From an uncultured Novosphingobium sp. (GTDB taxonomy: Bacteria > Pseudomonadota > Alphaproteobacteria > Sphingomonadales > Sphingomonadaceae): a DNA stretch of 37,362 nucleotides. Under the pieces are notes generated by a model. The model made no database searches and had not been told where the DNA came from. It worked only from the letters and a program-made list of their open reading frames with translations. How positions within the stretch are numbered: position 1 is the stretch's first letter; every line of letters begins with the position of its first letter. Both the position numbers and the translations under genes were made by a program. This document shows, one piece after another, positions 8,715-15,142 of this stretch. The stretch is taken from positions 1 through 37,362 of the forward strand of contig CAMPIM010000024.1 of NCBI GenBank assembly GCA_946886365.1, in the 5' to 3' direction.

Positions 8715-8732
8715 AATTGCACCGGTGCAATT
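8715..8732. promoter_or_regulatory. 18-bp palindrome, putative parS centromere site 2
   Basis: AATTGCACC|GGTGCAATT is a perfect 18-bp palindrome with the same core as the 26-bp site after repA. It sits between the parA stop and the parB start. Confidence 0.7.
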
Positions 8733-8749
8733 CCGGGTAGAAGGGGTGG

Positions 8750-9766
8750 ATGATGAGCAAGAAGAACGCCAACTTCGCGGCTGATCTGGTCGCCGGAATC
8801 GACCCGGGGGCGCAAGCCCCAGCGGCGCGGCGCCCTGGCATCGGTGCGAGCGTGCTGGCGGGCCGGGAAAGCCGGCTTGCCGAATTGGCGACGGGCAGCG
8901 TCGTCTCGCGCACCCATGAGCTTGTCGATCCCGCGCGCTGCCGAATGTGGGCGGGGCATAACCGCGAATATGCGCTCCTCAATGAGGAGCGGTGCGCCGA
9001 CCTCATCGAGAGCATCAAGGCGCAGGGCAAGCAAGAAATGCCCGCCATCGTTCGCCGCGTGAAGGACGATCCTGCCTTCGATTTCGAGGTGATTTGCGGC
9101 GCGCGCCGGCATTGGACGATCAGTTGGCTGCGCGCCCACAACTATCCGGATTTCCGCTTTCTCGTCGATATCCGTAGCCTTACCGACGAGGAGGCCTTCC
9201 GTCTCGCTGACCTCGAGAATCGGGCGCGCGACGATCTCACCGATCTGGAGCGCGCGCGCGACTATCTGCGCGCGCTCGACGCCTATTATGAGGGGCGCCA
9301 GAAGGTGATGGCCGAGCGGATCAATGTCACGGAAAGCTGGCTCAGCCGCTATCTCGACCTTGCCCGGCTGCCGGCGGAACTGATGGCGGCCTTCGCCCTT
9401 CCGCAGGATCTCAGGATCAAGCATGTCACCGCGATCAAGCCTCTCTTGAAACCGGAGGATCGGCGGCAGCGTGTGTTCGCCGAGGCGGGACGTCTCGCTC
9501 AGGTGCAGTCCGATCGCGCAGCACCGATGCCGGTCCCCGATATCATACGCGCGCTCGCTCTGGCCGCCGATCCCCCCAAGAGGTCAGGATCCCCCAAGAA
9601 GTCAGGAAAGCCGGAAACGATCGTGTCCGAAGGGGGGAAACCATTGCTGAAAGTGGAGGCGGTGGATCGTAAGGGTCTCAAACTTACCTTGCTCCCGCAT
9701 GCCGGTGGTACGCGGGCTGAAGCGGAGGCCGCGTTGAAAGCGCTGCTCGATCAGCATTGGAGCTAG
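8750..9766 (+). CDS. parB: Plasmid partition protein ParB
   Basis: A 338-aa ParB/RepB/Spo0J protein. The N-terminal CTPase/ParB domain includes SIKAQGKQEMPAIVR and the signature ICGARRHWTI (GxRR(H) box, about residues 118-127). A helix-turn-helix follows around MAERINVTESWLSRYLDLARLP (about 185-206). The C-terminal dimerisation part lies after a basic linker. Odd feature: that linker (about residues 274-286, DPPKRSGSPKKSGKP) is encoded by two tandem iteron copies, so DNA that looks like replication-origin repeats is read as protein. Tandem ATG codons at 8750 and 8753 follow AAGGGGTGG; either may serve. ParB should bind the two palindromes flanking parA. Confidence 0.9.
   Translation: MMSKKNANFAADLVAGIDPGAQAPAARRPGIGASVLAGRESRLAELATGSVVSRTHELVDPARCRMWAGHNREYALLNEERCADLIESIKAQGKQEMPAIVRRVKDDPAFDFEVICGARRHWTISWLRAHNYPDFRFLVDIRSLTDEEAFRLADLENRARDDLTDLERARDYLRALDAYYEGRQKVMAERINVTESWLSRYLDLARLPAELMAAFALPQDLRIKHVTAIKPLLKPEDRRQRVFAEAGRLAQVQSDRAAPMPVPDIIRALALAADPPKRSGSPKKSGKPETIVSEGGKPLLKVEAVDRKGLKLTLLPHAGGTRAEAEAALKALLDQHWS
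9573..9606 (-). repeat. Two iteron copies embedded in parB
   Basis: CCCCCAAGAGGTCAGG (9573-9588) and CCCCCAAGAAGTCAGG (9591-9606) are tandem, 18 bp apart and inverted relative to the origin array. The first is the exact reverse complement of the 6033 iteron. Confidence 0.75.
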
Positions 9767-9809
9767 GACAATCTTCAGCGGTTCTGAGACGTGAGAGTTT
9801 TGTCTTCAC

Positions 9810-10181
9810 ATGTTGAATATGGACTGCCCTATGACTGCAGCCTTCCAGGATGACATTCGCGAGAATGAGATCATCTCGCCCCGTCGTCTGGCGGAGCGCC
9901 TGCGCTTCTCCATGGCGCATTTGGCTCGCGTTGCTCGCCTGGATCCTAAGGCCATGACTCTGTATCCCTCCGCCCCGACCGTGCAGATTAAACTGGAGGA
10001 AATAGCCCGAGTTATAACGCGAGCGGCAGAACTTGCAGGCGAAGAAGGCAAGGCGGTTATCTGGTTCAAGCATCAACCCATTTCTGGAGTTGGGAAAACG
10101 GCCGCGGAATTGGTTGCGAATGGCGATATCGATATCGTCATGGAAGATCTCGATCGTATGGCTGCCGGGGTCTATTCCTGA
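9810..10181 (+). CDS. Orphan MbcA/ParS/Xre-type antitoxin
   Basis: A 123-aa protein. The C-terminal part, with IWFKHQPISGVGKTAAEL and a terminal DRMAAGVYS, fits the toxin-binding domain found in MbcA/ParS/Xre antitoxins (W-x2-x-P, then G-x-T-x-x-E-L, then G-V-Y/A at the end). The N-terminal helices (ISPRRLAERLRFSMAHLARVA) could form the Xre-like DNA-binding part. Such antitoxins normally pair with RES-domain toxins, yet this copy has no toxin behind it and faces a complete RES/Xre pair, end to end, with a 44-bp gap. The start is uncertain (ATG 9810 or ATG 9831; no clear ribosome site). It could be a solitary antitoxin against incoming toxins, or a remnant. Confidence 0.65.
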   Translation: MLNMDCPMTAAFQDDIRENEIISPRRLAERLRFSMAHLARVARLDPKAMTLYPSAPTVQIKLEEIARVITRAAELAGEEGKAVIWFKHQPISGVGKTAAELVANGDIDIVMEDLDRMAAGVYS

Positions 10182-10225
10182 CAGGCGTCACTCAAGGCCG
10201 AAAGGTTAGCTTGTCCGCAGGACCT

Positions 10226-10909
10226 TTAGGCGAATGTCTTCTTCTCGTAGACGGTGACAATCGCCCGGCCATCCCAAACGTAGCACAGGTGCCGCTCCTG
10301 TCGGCTGTTGGCGAGTAGGCGAGGGCGGAACACCGCGGCGCACTCGCCGTCGGCGTCGCGCACGCTTTGGTACACGATGCCATCCGAACCTTGCTCACGC
10401 AGGTGCCGGCCAAGCGCCTGGCCGGCGGCATAGCTGTCCGGGGCGTAGAGAGCAGGGCGTTCATCGCGCAGGCCGCGAATATCGTGGAGCATGGCGTCCA
10501 GGTCGACCGCGTAGACGCGCATGTCGAGTTCCTGCGCCGGTTCGTGGGTGTACGCCATGAAGCGGGTTCGGTGATGGCGCGTCTCGGCAACCGCAGTCTC
10601 GATGGTGCTGGCAGCGTAGAACAGCCCGAAACTGCCGTCACAGAACCGGCTGCCATCGGGATTTAGGTGGGTGAACGCTGCCATGATCGCCGATGTTCCG
10701 GGTCCCGATACGCGGTCCTCCGGTGGGACGAGGGCGAGGTCCCCGACCTCGTCGCGAAGCCGGTCGTTGGTCATCGCCTCGATCGCATAGACCGCTTCCA
10801 GGTCGGCCGGATCCGCGACATCCTCAAACAGCGATATGGGCGGGAACCGGCTTGCGACGATCCGGTAGCACGGTTGCCACCGCACTTGCGTCGTCGCAAT
10901 GGCATCCAT
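10226..10909 (-). CDS. RES-domain toxin (NAD+ phosphorylase type)
   Basis: A 227-aa RES-family toxin. The family's conserved Arg, Glu and Ser are plausible in YRIVASRFPP (about 16-25), the FYAAS...ETAVAE stretch (about 97-110) and SDGIVYQSVR (about 174-183). Characterised RES toxins such as MbcT degrade NAD+ by phosphorolysis and stop growth. The start codon overlaps the stop of the antitoxin by one base (TGATG), so the two are translationally coupled with the antitoxin first. The stability function on the plasmid is inferred. Length and motif order match the family and no damage is visible. Confidence 0.85.
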   Translation of the reverse strand: MDAIATTQVRWQPCYRIVASRFPPISLFEDVADPADLEAVYAIEAMTNDRLRDEVGDLALVPPEDRVSGPGTSAIMAAFTHLNPDGSRFCDGSFGLFYAASTIETAVAETRHHRTRFMAYTHEPAQELDMRVYAVDLDAMLHDIRGLRDERPALYAPDSYAAGQALGRHLREQGSDGIVYQSVRDADGECAAVFRPRLLANSRQERHLCYVWDGRAIVTVYEKKTFA

Positions 10910-11307
10910 CAGCCGCGCTGCGCGTCGATATATTGACGCACCACGTAGAGATCGGCGACATTGCCCGAGGCCATCCGCTCGATCGCCGGGCGTCCGGCGA
11001 ACAGCGGCGCCTCATTGGGTTTGCGTACCCATTCGTTGGCGGTACGGGGCAGGAGCATCTTCAGCCCCTTGTAGATCCCCATGACATAGGAGATGCGCTC
11101 CAGCGCATCCTTGGGAATCGCCGCGACCGCGCCGCGCTTCCAGGTCTGGAAGGTCGAGCGGCTGTCGAGCCCGAGAAGCTTCATCTGCTCGGCTTCCTTG
11201 AGGTCCCAGGCGTCGGCAATGCGGAAAAAGGTGCGCAGCGCCGGACCGCTCAGATCCTTGCGGCTGGGCGCTTTGGCGGGGACGCCGGAATGGGCAGTTG
11301 TGGCCAT
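10909..11307 (-). CDS. Xre/MbcA/ParS-type antitoxin of the RES toxin
   Basis: A 132-aa antitoxin. An N-terminal helical Xre-like region (LRTFFRIADAWDLKEAEQMKLLG, LDSRSTFQTWKRG) is followed by a toxin-binding C-terminus containing ANEWVRKPNEAPLFAGRPAIERM. The ATG at 11307 follows AAGGAGAT by six bases. The gene leads the operon and overlaps the toxin start. A TATGTA-N9-TACATA dyad 25 bp upstream is a plausible self-repression site. It should neutralise the RES protein by direct contact and repress the operon. Confidence 0.85.
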   Translation of the reverse strand: MATTAHSGVPAKAPSRKDLSGPALRTFFRIADAWDLKEAEQMKLLGLDSRSTFQTWKRGAVAAIPKDALERISYVMGIYKGLKMLLPRTANEWVRKPNEAPLFAGRPAIERMASGNVADLYVVRQYIDAQRG

Positions 11308-11331
11308 TGGCCATCTCCTTCTTTCTCTGTC

Positions 11332-11352
11332 TATGTATGATATCTGTACATA
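11332..11352. promoter_or_regulatory. Operator-like dyad of the RES/Xre operon
   Basis: TATGTA (11332-11337) and TACATA (11347-11352) form a perfect dyad with a 9-base spacer, 25 bp upstream of the antitoxin start. The region is A/T-rich compared with its surroundings and likely holds the promoter. Confidence 0.55.
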
Positions 11353-11403
11353 ACGTCAAGAAGAGATCAGTTTTCATACACGCCGAATGCGCGCGATGCC
11401 GCG

Positions 11404-12570
11404 TCAGGGATGGCCAGAACTGCCGGCGAGCAGCCGGTCGATCTCACCCATCGCCGCGTCGAACTCGGCAAGAGCCGCATGGGGGAGGGCGGTAGCCTGG
11501 TCCAAAGACGCCGGCTGCCCATCCCTTCCCGGTTCTTCGACGACCAGCAGGGCCTTCCCCTTGACCGTCTCCCGCCGTGCCATGCGCGCCGCCACAAGGG
11601 CGTCGCCGATCGCATAGGTGCCGCGCCGACTGATCCCGAACGCCCAGGTGATCTGATCGAGCCCGAGTGGCGCAAAACCAGCGAGCAGGATCCACACCTG
11701 CGGTGCCCGCGCGCTCGAGCGCAGGTGCCCCAACTGCTCGCGCATCAGCGCCGCGCGCCGCCGCGCTTGCGCGACCAGCTCGGCAAGCCGGGTCACGCTG
11801 CGCTGGAGGCTGCGGGCCGCCAGCATGGCGCGTTCGCCCGGCCAGAGCTGCGGCTGCAGCGTTTGCGCCGTCACCGCGCCGGGGCAGGGGAGGGCGCGGG
11901 CCCACGCGCCGGACGCGGTCAGCAGCCGCCCCAGCGCGGCATCGACCGCCCAGAGCGGGGTGCGCGTGGCGGCCTGCTCGATCGCCACCGCGCGGTTCCC
12001 AAACGAACGGATTTGCACCGCGCGCTCCAGCGGCGCGAACCGCGGATCGGCGCGCAGCAGCGCGTGCAGGCGGGCCAGACCCGCGAAGGGCAGGGGGGTC
12101 TCGTCATCCGCGCCGGCCTGTTTCATTAGCGTGATCGCCCTGCCGATCGCTTCCTCCGCCAGCGCGTCTTCGGCTTGCATCGGGCGGTCGGCCCCGAAGC
12201 GAGCGGCCAGAGCGATGGTCTGCGCGGCATCGGCGAGCGGTTCCCACGGATGACGGCTGAGTTCGCCGAGCAGGGCGCGGACCACGGCATAGGCGGAGCA
12301 GCCGGTGAGGGGTGTCTCTTGGGGGCCGCGGTCGAGCCCGGCGAACCAGGCGTTGAACCGGTGTTCGGCGTCCGCAAATCCCGCTTGCGCCAGGGATGAA
12401 AGCAACACCTCCCGCAGCAGCCCTACGCAGAACAGCCGTTTTTCGATATCGGTGAGGCTGGCGAGGAGCCCGTCGAGCCGGCCGAGCGCCAGCGCGCATT
12501 CGCCTTGCGCGAGGGCGAGCTCCTCGGGTGGGACGTCGGTGTCGGCGGCGAGGGGATGGAAGCGCTCCAT
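11404..12570 (-). CDS. Unrecognised alpha-helical protein with C-terminal winged-helix-like segment
   Basis: A protein of about 388 aa (from ATG 12570; a GTG at 12603 would add 11 residues; neither has a clear ribosome site). It is almost entirely helical, rich in alanine, leucine and arginine. The C-terminal quarter (LGLDQITWAFGISRRGTYAIGDALVAARMARRETV) reads like a winged helix with a variable wing. Similar large helical proteins with a C-terminal helix-turn-helix (DUF1612/RHE_PE00001-like) accompany rep/par regions on alphaproteobacterial plasmids, but a firm family match cannot be made. A 6-6-6 dyad lies 64 bp upstream. Downstream is the antitoxin operon on the same strand, 52 bp away from the 11352 operator. 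No function is proposed. Confidence 0.55.
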   Translation of the reverse strand: MERFHPLAADTDVPPEELALAQGECALALGRLDGLLASLTDIEKRLFCVGLLREVLLSSLAQAGFADAEHRFNAWFAGLDRGPQETPLTGCSAYAVVRALLGELSRHPWEPLADAAQTIALAARFGADRPMQAEDALAEEAIGRAITLMKQAGADDETPLPFAGLARLHALLRADPRFAPLERAVQIRSFGNRAVAIEQAATRTPLWAVDAALGRLLTASGAWARALPCPGAVTAQTLQPQLWPGERAMLAARSLQRSVTRLAELVAQARRRAALMREQLGHLRSSARAPQVWILLAGFAPLGLDQITWAFGISRRGTYAIGDALVAARMARRETVKGKALLVVEEPGRDGQPASLDQATALPHAALAEFDAAMGEIDRLLAGSSGHP

Positions 12571-12633
12571 GCCGGATGTGTAGTGAATGCCAAAACACTG
12601 CACAACTACTCAGGTGGTTGGTGAACGAACATG

Positions 12634-12651
12634 TGATAATTGTAGTTATCA
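12634..12651. promoter_or_regulatory. Dyad between the helical protein and the recombinase
   Basis: TGATAA (12634-12639), a six-base centre TTGTAG and TTATCA (12646-12651) form a perfect dyad in a local A/T-rich patch between divergent genes. It could be an operator for either side. Confidence 0.4.
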
Positions 12652-12714
12652 TATAAGCGGATTTGACGCCTTTCTATAAGGTGGGTATGTGCATCCCGGC
12701 GGAGGGCAGGGCAT

Positions 12715-12837
12715 TTGGACACTGAAAAGACGATATTCTGGTCATGGCAGAGCGATTTTGATGGGCGCGTGACGCGTGAGGCTATCTATGGCGTCGAACC
12801 GCACAGCTTCGACCAGATTGTCGCGCTGTCCAGATGA
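12715..12837 (+). CDS. 40-codon ORF coupled to the recombinase
   Basis: A TTG at 12715 follows GGAGGGCAGG with a nine-base gap from GGAGG, a strong ribosome site. The 40-aa product (starting LDTEKTIFWSWQSDF and ending SFDQIVALSR) ends in a TGA that overlaps the recombinase ATG (ATGA, 12834-12837). No family is recognised. It may be a leader that couples translation or a small partner of the recombinase; coding character is only suggested by the start site and the overlap. Confidence 0.35.
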   Translation: MDTEKTIFWSWQSDFDGRVTREAIYGVEPHSFDQIVALSR

Positions 12838-14036
12838 GCCTCCCAGCGCCCATCAGCAGCCGGCGAGGCCGACAGGCCGTCGACCTCGCCTGGGAGGTGA
12901 CCAAGCTGAACTGCCGATCGCCAATCACGATCAACGCCGAGCTGATCGCCGCCTATCAGGCGGCATCCTCGCCGCATTCCCTGCGCGCGCTTGCCAGCGA
13001 CATCGAGGCGTTCGACCATTGGTGCCGCCGAAACGGGCGCGTGACCTTGCCGGCGACTCCCGAGACGGTCGCCGACTATCTCGATGCCCGGGCAGGGCAG
13101 GGGGCGAAACCCGCCTCGCTCGGTCGCTACAAGGCGTCGATCGCCAAGATCCACCAGCTGCTCGACATCAAGGATCCCACCCAGGCCGAGCTGGTCAAGC
13201 TGCGGCTCCGCGCGATCCGCCGGGAGAAGGGCAGCACGCAAGCCCAGGCGCGGCCGCTGCGGTTCAAGGGGCCGGTGCGCAATGTCGAGCGGGACGCACC
13301 CCGGGGGCTTAATGTGCGGGGGCTGCTTGAGGCCTGCGCGGATGATTTGCCGGGGCTCAGGGATCGGGCTTTGCTGTCGGTCGCCTACGACACGGGCTTG
13401 CGCGCCTCCGAGCTGGTCGCGGTCGAGGTCGAGCACATTGTGGACGCCATCGATCCCGAGGCGCGGCTGCTGACGATTTCGCGCAGCAAGGGCGATCAGG
13501 AGGGAAAGGGCGCGACCGCGTTCCTCAGCCCGCGCTCGGTGCGGGCGATCGCCGCCTGGACTGCGGCTGCCGACATCGAGGAGGGACCGCTGTTTCGCCG
13601 GGTGCAGGTGCGCCGCTACAAGGCGCGGGCCGCGGTCAAGGGGCGGCGGATCGAGACGATTTCTGGCCGCGAAAGCTGGGATCTGCGCAAGACGTTGCCG
13701 AAGTCGGCGGTGCCGGCGCGCACCGAATATGATGTGGGAGAGGGGGCGTTGCACCCGGGTTCAATCGGGCCGATCTGGCGGGCAATGATCCGGCGCGCCT
13801 TCGACAAGGGCGCGCTGAGCGACCTCACCGCCGATGATCTGGCGCAGTTGCTCAAGGGCGTGAGCGCGCATTCGACGCGGGTGGGCTTGAACCAGGATCT
13901 GTTTGCGAGCGGCGAGGATCTGGCGGGGATCATGGATGCGCTACGCTGGAAGAGTCCCCGGATGCCGCTCGCCTATAATCGCAATCTGGCGGCAGAGCAG
14001 GGTGCCGCCGGCCGCTTGATCGCGAAAATCGGGTGA
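12834..14036 (+). CDS. Tyrosine recombinase / phage-type integrase
   Basis: A 400-aa site-specific recombinase. An N-terminal SAM-like core-binding domain (about 35-145) precedes the catalytic domain. The catalytic set is visible: Arg190 in DTGLRASEL, Lys219 in ISRSKGDQ, His346-x-x-Arg349 in AHSTRVG, Trp372 in LRWKS, and the nucleophile Tyr381 in PLAYNRN. All are intact. Family members on plasmids resolve multimers or move mobile segments. The start ATG overlaps the preceding small ORF. No matching att repeat was found nearby, so integration versus multimer resolution remains open; the XerC/D-like size fits both. Confidence 0.88.
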   Translation: MSLPAPISSRRGRQAVDLAWEVTKLNCRSPITINAELIAAYQAASSPHSLRALASDIEAFDHWCRRNGRVTLPATPETVADYLDARAGQGAKPASLGRYKASIAKIHQLLDIKDPTQAELVKLRLRAIRREKGSTQAQARPLRFKGPVRNVERDAPRGLNVRGLLEACADDLPGLRDRALLSVAYDTGLRASELVAVEVEHIVDAIDPEARLLTISRSKGDQEGKGATAFLSPRSVRAIAAWTAAADIEEGPLFRRVQVRRYKARAAVKGRRIETISGRESWDLRKTLPKSAVPARTEYDVGEGALHPGSIGPIWRAMIRRAFDKGALSDLTADDLAQLLKGVSAHSTRVGLNQDLFASGEDLAGIMDALRWKSPRMPLAYNRNLAAEQGAAGRLIAKIG

Positions 14037-14151
14037 TTAGATCTTGAGCTGCGCACAATTAGGTATTTGTGACGGTGTTTGAAAATTCCGAGTGCGCCAG
14101 ATCACGCGGATTAGCGTTCCAGCGAATGTCCGGCGGAATCGGAAAAGAAAA

Positions 14152-14175
14152 CCCGCCCGTCTTTTGACGGGCGGG
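14152..14175 (-). terminator. Strong intrinsic terminator facing the minus strand
   Basis: The stem CCCGCCCGTC (14152-14161) and GACGGGCGGG (14166-14175) with a TTTT loop is preceded by AAAAGAAAA on the plus strand. On the minus strand this reads as a 10-bp GC stem followed by TTTTCTTTT, a classic terminator. It does not face the recombinase, whose transcripts would meet no T-tract. No annotated minus-strand gene lies upstream of it. Confidence 0.75.
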
Positions 14176-14315
14176 CAAGGAAAGGTGTCTACGTCTTACC
14201 GAGACTCCTTCGGGTCGCTGGCTGATGCTATGCCTTCGTGTTTCGGATTCAAGGCTAAACTAGCGGGGCTGAGCAGTTTCTCAGGCTGTGTACATCGCCG
14301 CGACCGACGACCTGG
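14152..14315 (-). ncRNA. Candidate small RNA ending at the minus-strand terminator
   Basis: The 350-bp gap 14037-14388 has no convincing gene, yet holds a strong minus-strand terminator. A weak promoter-like pair (TTGCGC, 18-base spacer, CATATT) reading leftward lies near 14320-14350. The transcript would be about 160 nt and has an internal GCCTT/AAGGC pairing. A decayed RNA gene or attachment site is an alternative. Evidence is structural only. Confidence 0.3.
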
Positions 14316-14355
14316 AAATATGCGCTAGCCTTGCGTTTATGCGCAATCATGATAG

Positions 14356-14372
14356 ATGTATTATATATACAT
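14356..14372. promoter_or_regulatory. Candidate NsrR-type operator of the NO-detoxification operon
   Basis: ATGTAT-N5-ATACAT (14356-14372) is a perfect 17-bp dyad in an A/T-rich patch, 16 bp before the haemoglobin start. NsrR sites are A/T-rich dyads with ATGTAT/ATACAT-like halves. The operon genes and the NsrR-like regulator at 22629 fit this reading, but binding is inferred. Confidence 0.6.
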
Positions 14373-14388
14373 GATTGGAGCGCGAGTC

Positions 14389-14835
14389 GTGGACGGTGTC
14401 TCGAAAATCAGAGAAGAAGAGCTGACTCCTTTGGTGGAGGAATTTTACGCGCGGGTCCGCGCCGACCCCGCGCTTGGGCCGATTTTCAACGATGCGATCG
14501 ATGACTGGCCGGAGCATCTTGGGAAGCTGACTGCGTTCTGGTCCTCCGTCATGCTCACCAGTGGCCGATACAAGGGGCAACCGGTGCCGGCCCATTTGAA
14601 GCATAAGGCCAGGATAACGCCCGCGCTGTTCGAGCGGTGGCTCGCACTCTGGGTTCAAACGACCAATGACAGGATGACGCCCGAAGCGGCAGCGGCGCTA
14701 CAAGCGAAGGCGCGGCGCATCGCCGAGAGCCTGCAACTGGCGATGTTCTTCCAACTGGAGGAACGGAGTGCTGCATCGGTCGCCAACGCGGAACGTAAGG
14801 ATGCCATCGAGCGACCAGGGCAAACCCATGGCTGA
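14389..14835 (+). CDS. Group III truncated haemoglobin
   Basis: A 148-aa 2-on-2 haemoglobin of group III, recognised from LVEEFYARVRADPALGPIFN, the FWSSVMLTSGRYKG segment and an HLKH stretch with the likely proximal histidine before KARITPALFERWLALW. Family members bind O2 and NO and are induced with flavohaemoglobins. The GTG at 14389 is preferred because GGAG lies nine bases upstream; ATG 14371 and ATG 14356 lie inside the candidate operator. The stop overlaps the next start, so the DUF1971 gene is coupled. C-terminal 25 residues are poorly conserved. Confidence 0.82.
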   Translation: MDGVSKIREEELTPLVEEFYARVRADPALGPIFNDAIDDWPEHLGKLTAFWSSVMLTSGRYKGQPVPAHLKHKARITPALFERWLALWVQTTNDRMTPEAAAALQAKARRIAESLQLAMFFQLEERSAASVANAERKDAIERPGQTHG

Positions 14836-15103
14836 AATCTTGCCTTACCGTTCCACGCCGGTGTTCAACCAGGACACTCTGCCGGCTGCCTTGCGCGCGC
14901 GACATGACACGAAGGCTGGTGTTTGGGGCGTGATCCGGGTTTTCGAGGGCGAACTCCGGCTAACCTACCTCGAGCCACCTTCGGAGATCGTCCTGACGCC
15001 TGACCAGCCTGGCTTGATTCTCCCTCAGCAACCGCATTTCGTAACGCCGACAGGGCCGATGAAGATGCAGGTGGATTTTTACGATCACATTCCCAAGCTC
15101 TGA
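14828..15103 (+). CDS. DUF1971 (YeaR/TehB-like) protein
   Basis: A 91-aa protein of the DUF1971 cupin-like family, seen from LPYRSTPVFNQDTLPAAL, the KAGVWGVIRV strand and PGLILPQQPHFVTPTGPMKMQVDFY. E. coli YeaR, of this family, is induced by nitrate, nitrite and NO. The ATG at 14828 lies inside the last codons of the haemoglobin gene (8-base overlap), which fixes the start. The pairing with truncated haemoglobin and Hmp supports a part in nitrosative stress; the chemistry is unknown. Confidence 0.8.
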   Translation: MAEILPYRSTPVFNQDTLPAALRARHDTKAGVWGVIRVFEGELRLTYLEPPSEIVLTPDQPGLILPQQPHFVTPTGPMKMQVDFYDHIPKL

Positions 15104-15142
15104 CATTCCGGGATTTTCAACGCATTCAAAAAGGAGAAGTTG

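Noticed and set aside
11404..12570. Firm assignment to the RHE_PE00001/DUF1612 family
   Set aside because: Size, helical nature and C-terminal helix-turn-helix agree, but the typical N-terminal segment of that family was not recognised.
14176..14340. A tRNA or tmRNA end as attachment site for the recombinase
   Set aside because: No cloverleaf, CCA end or TPsiC-like arm could be built, and no repeat of the region was seen elsewhere in the window.
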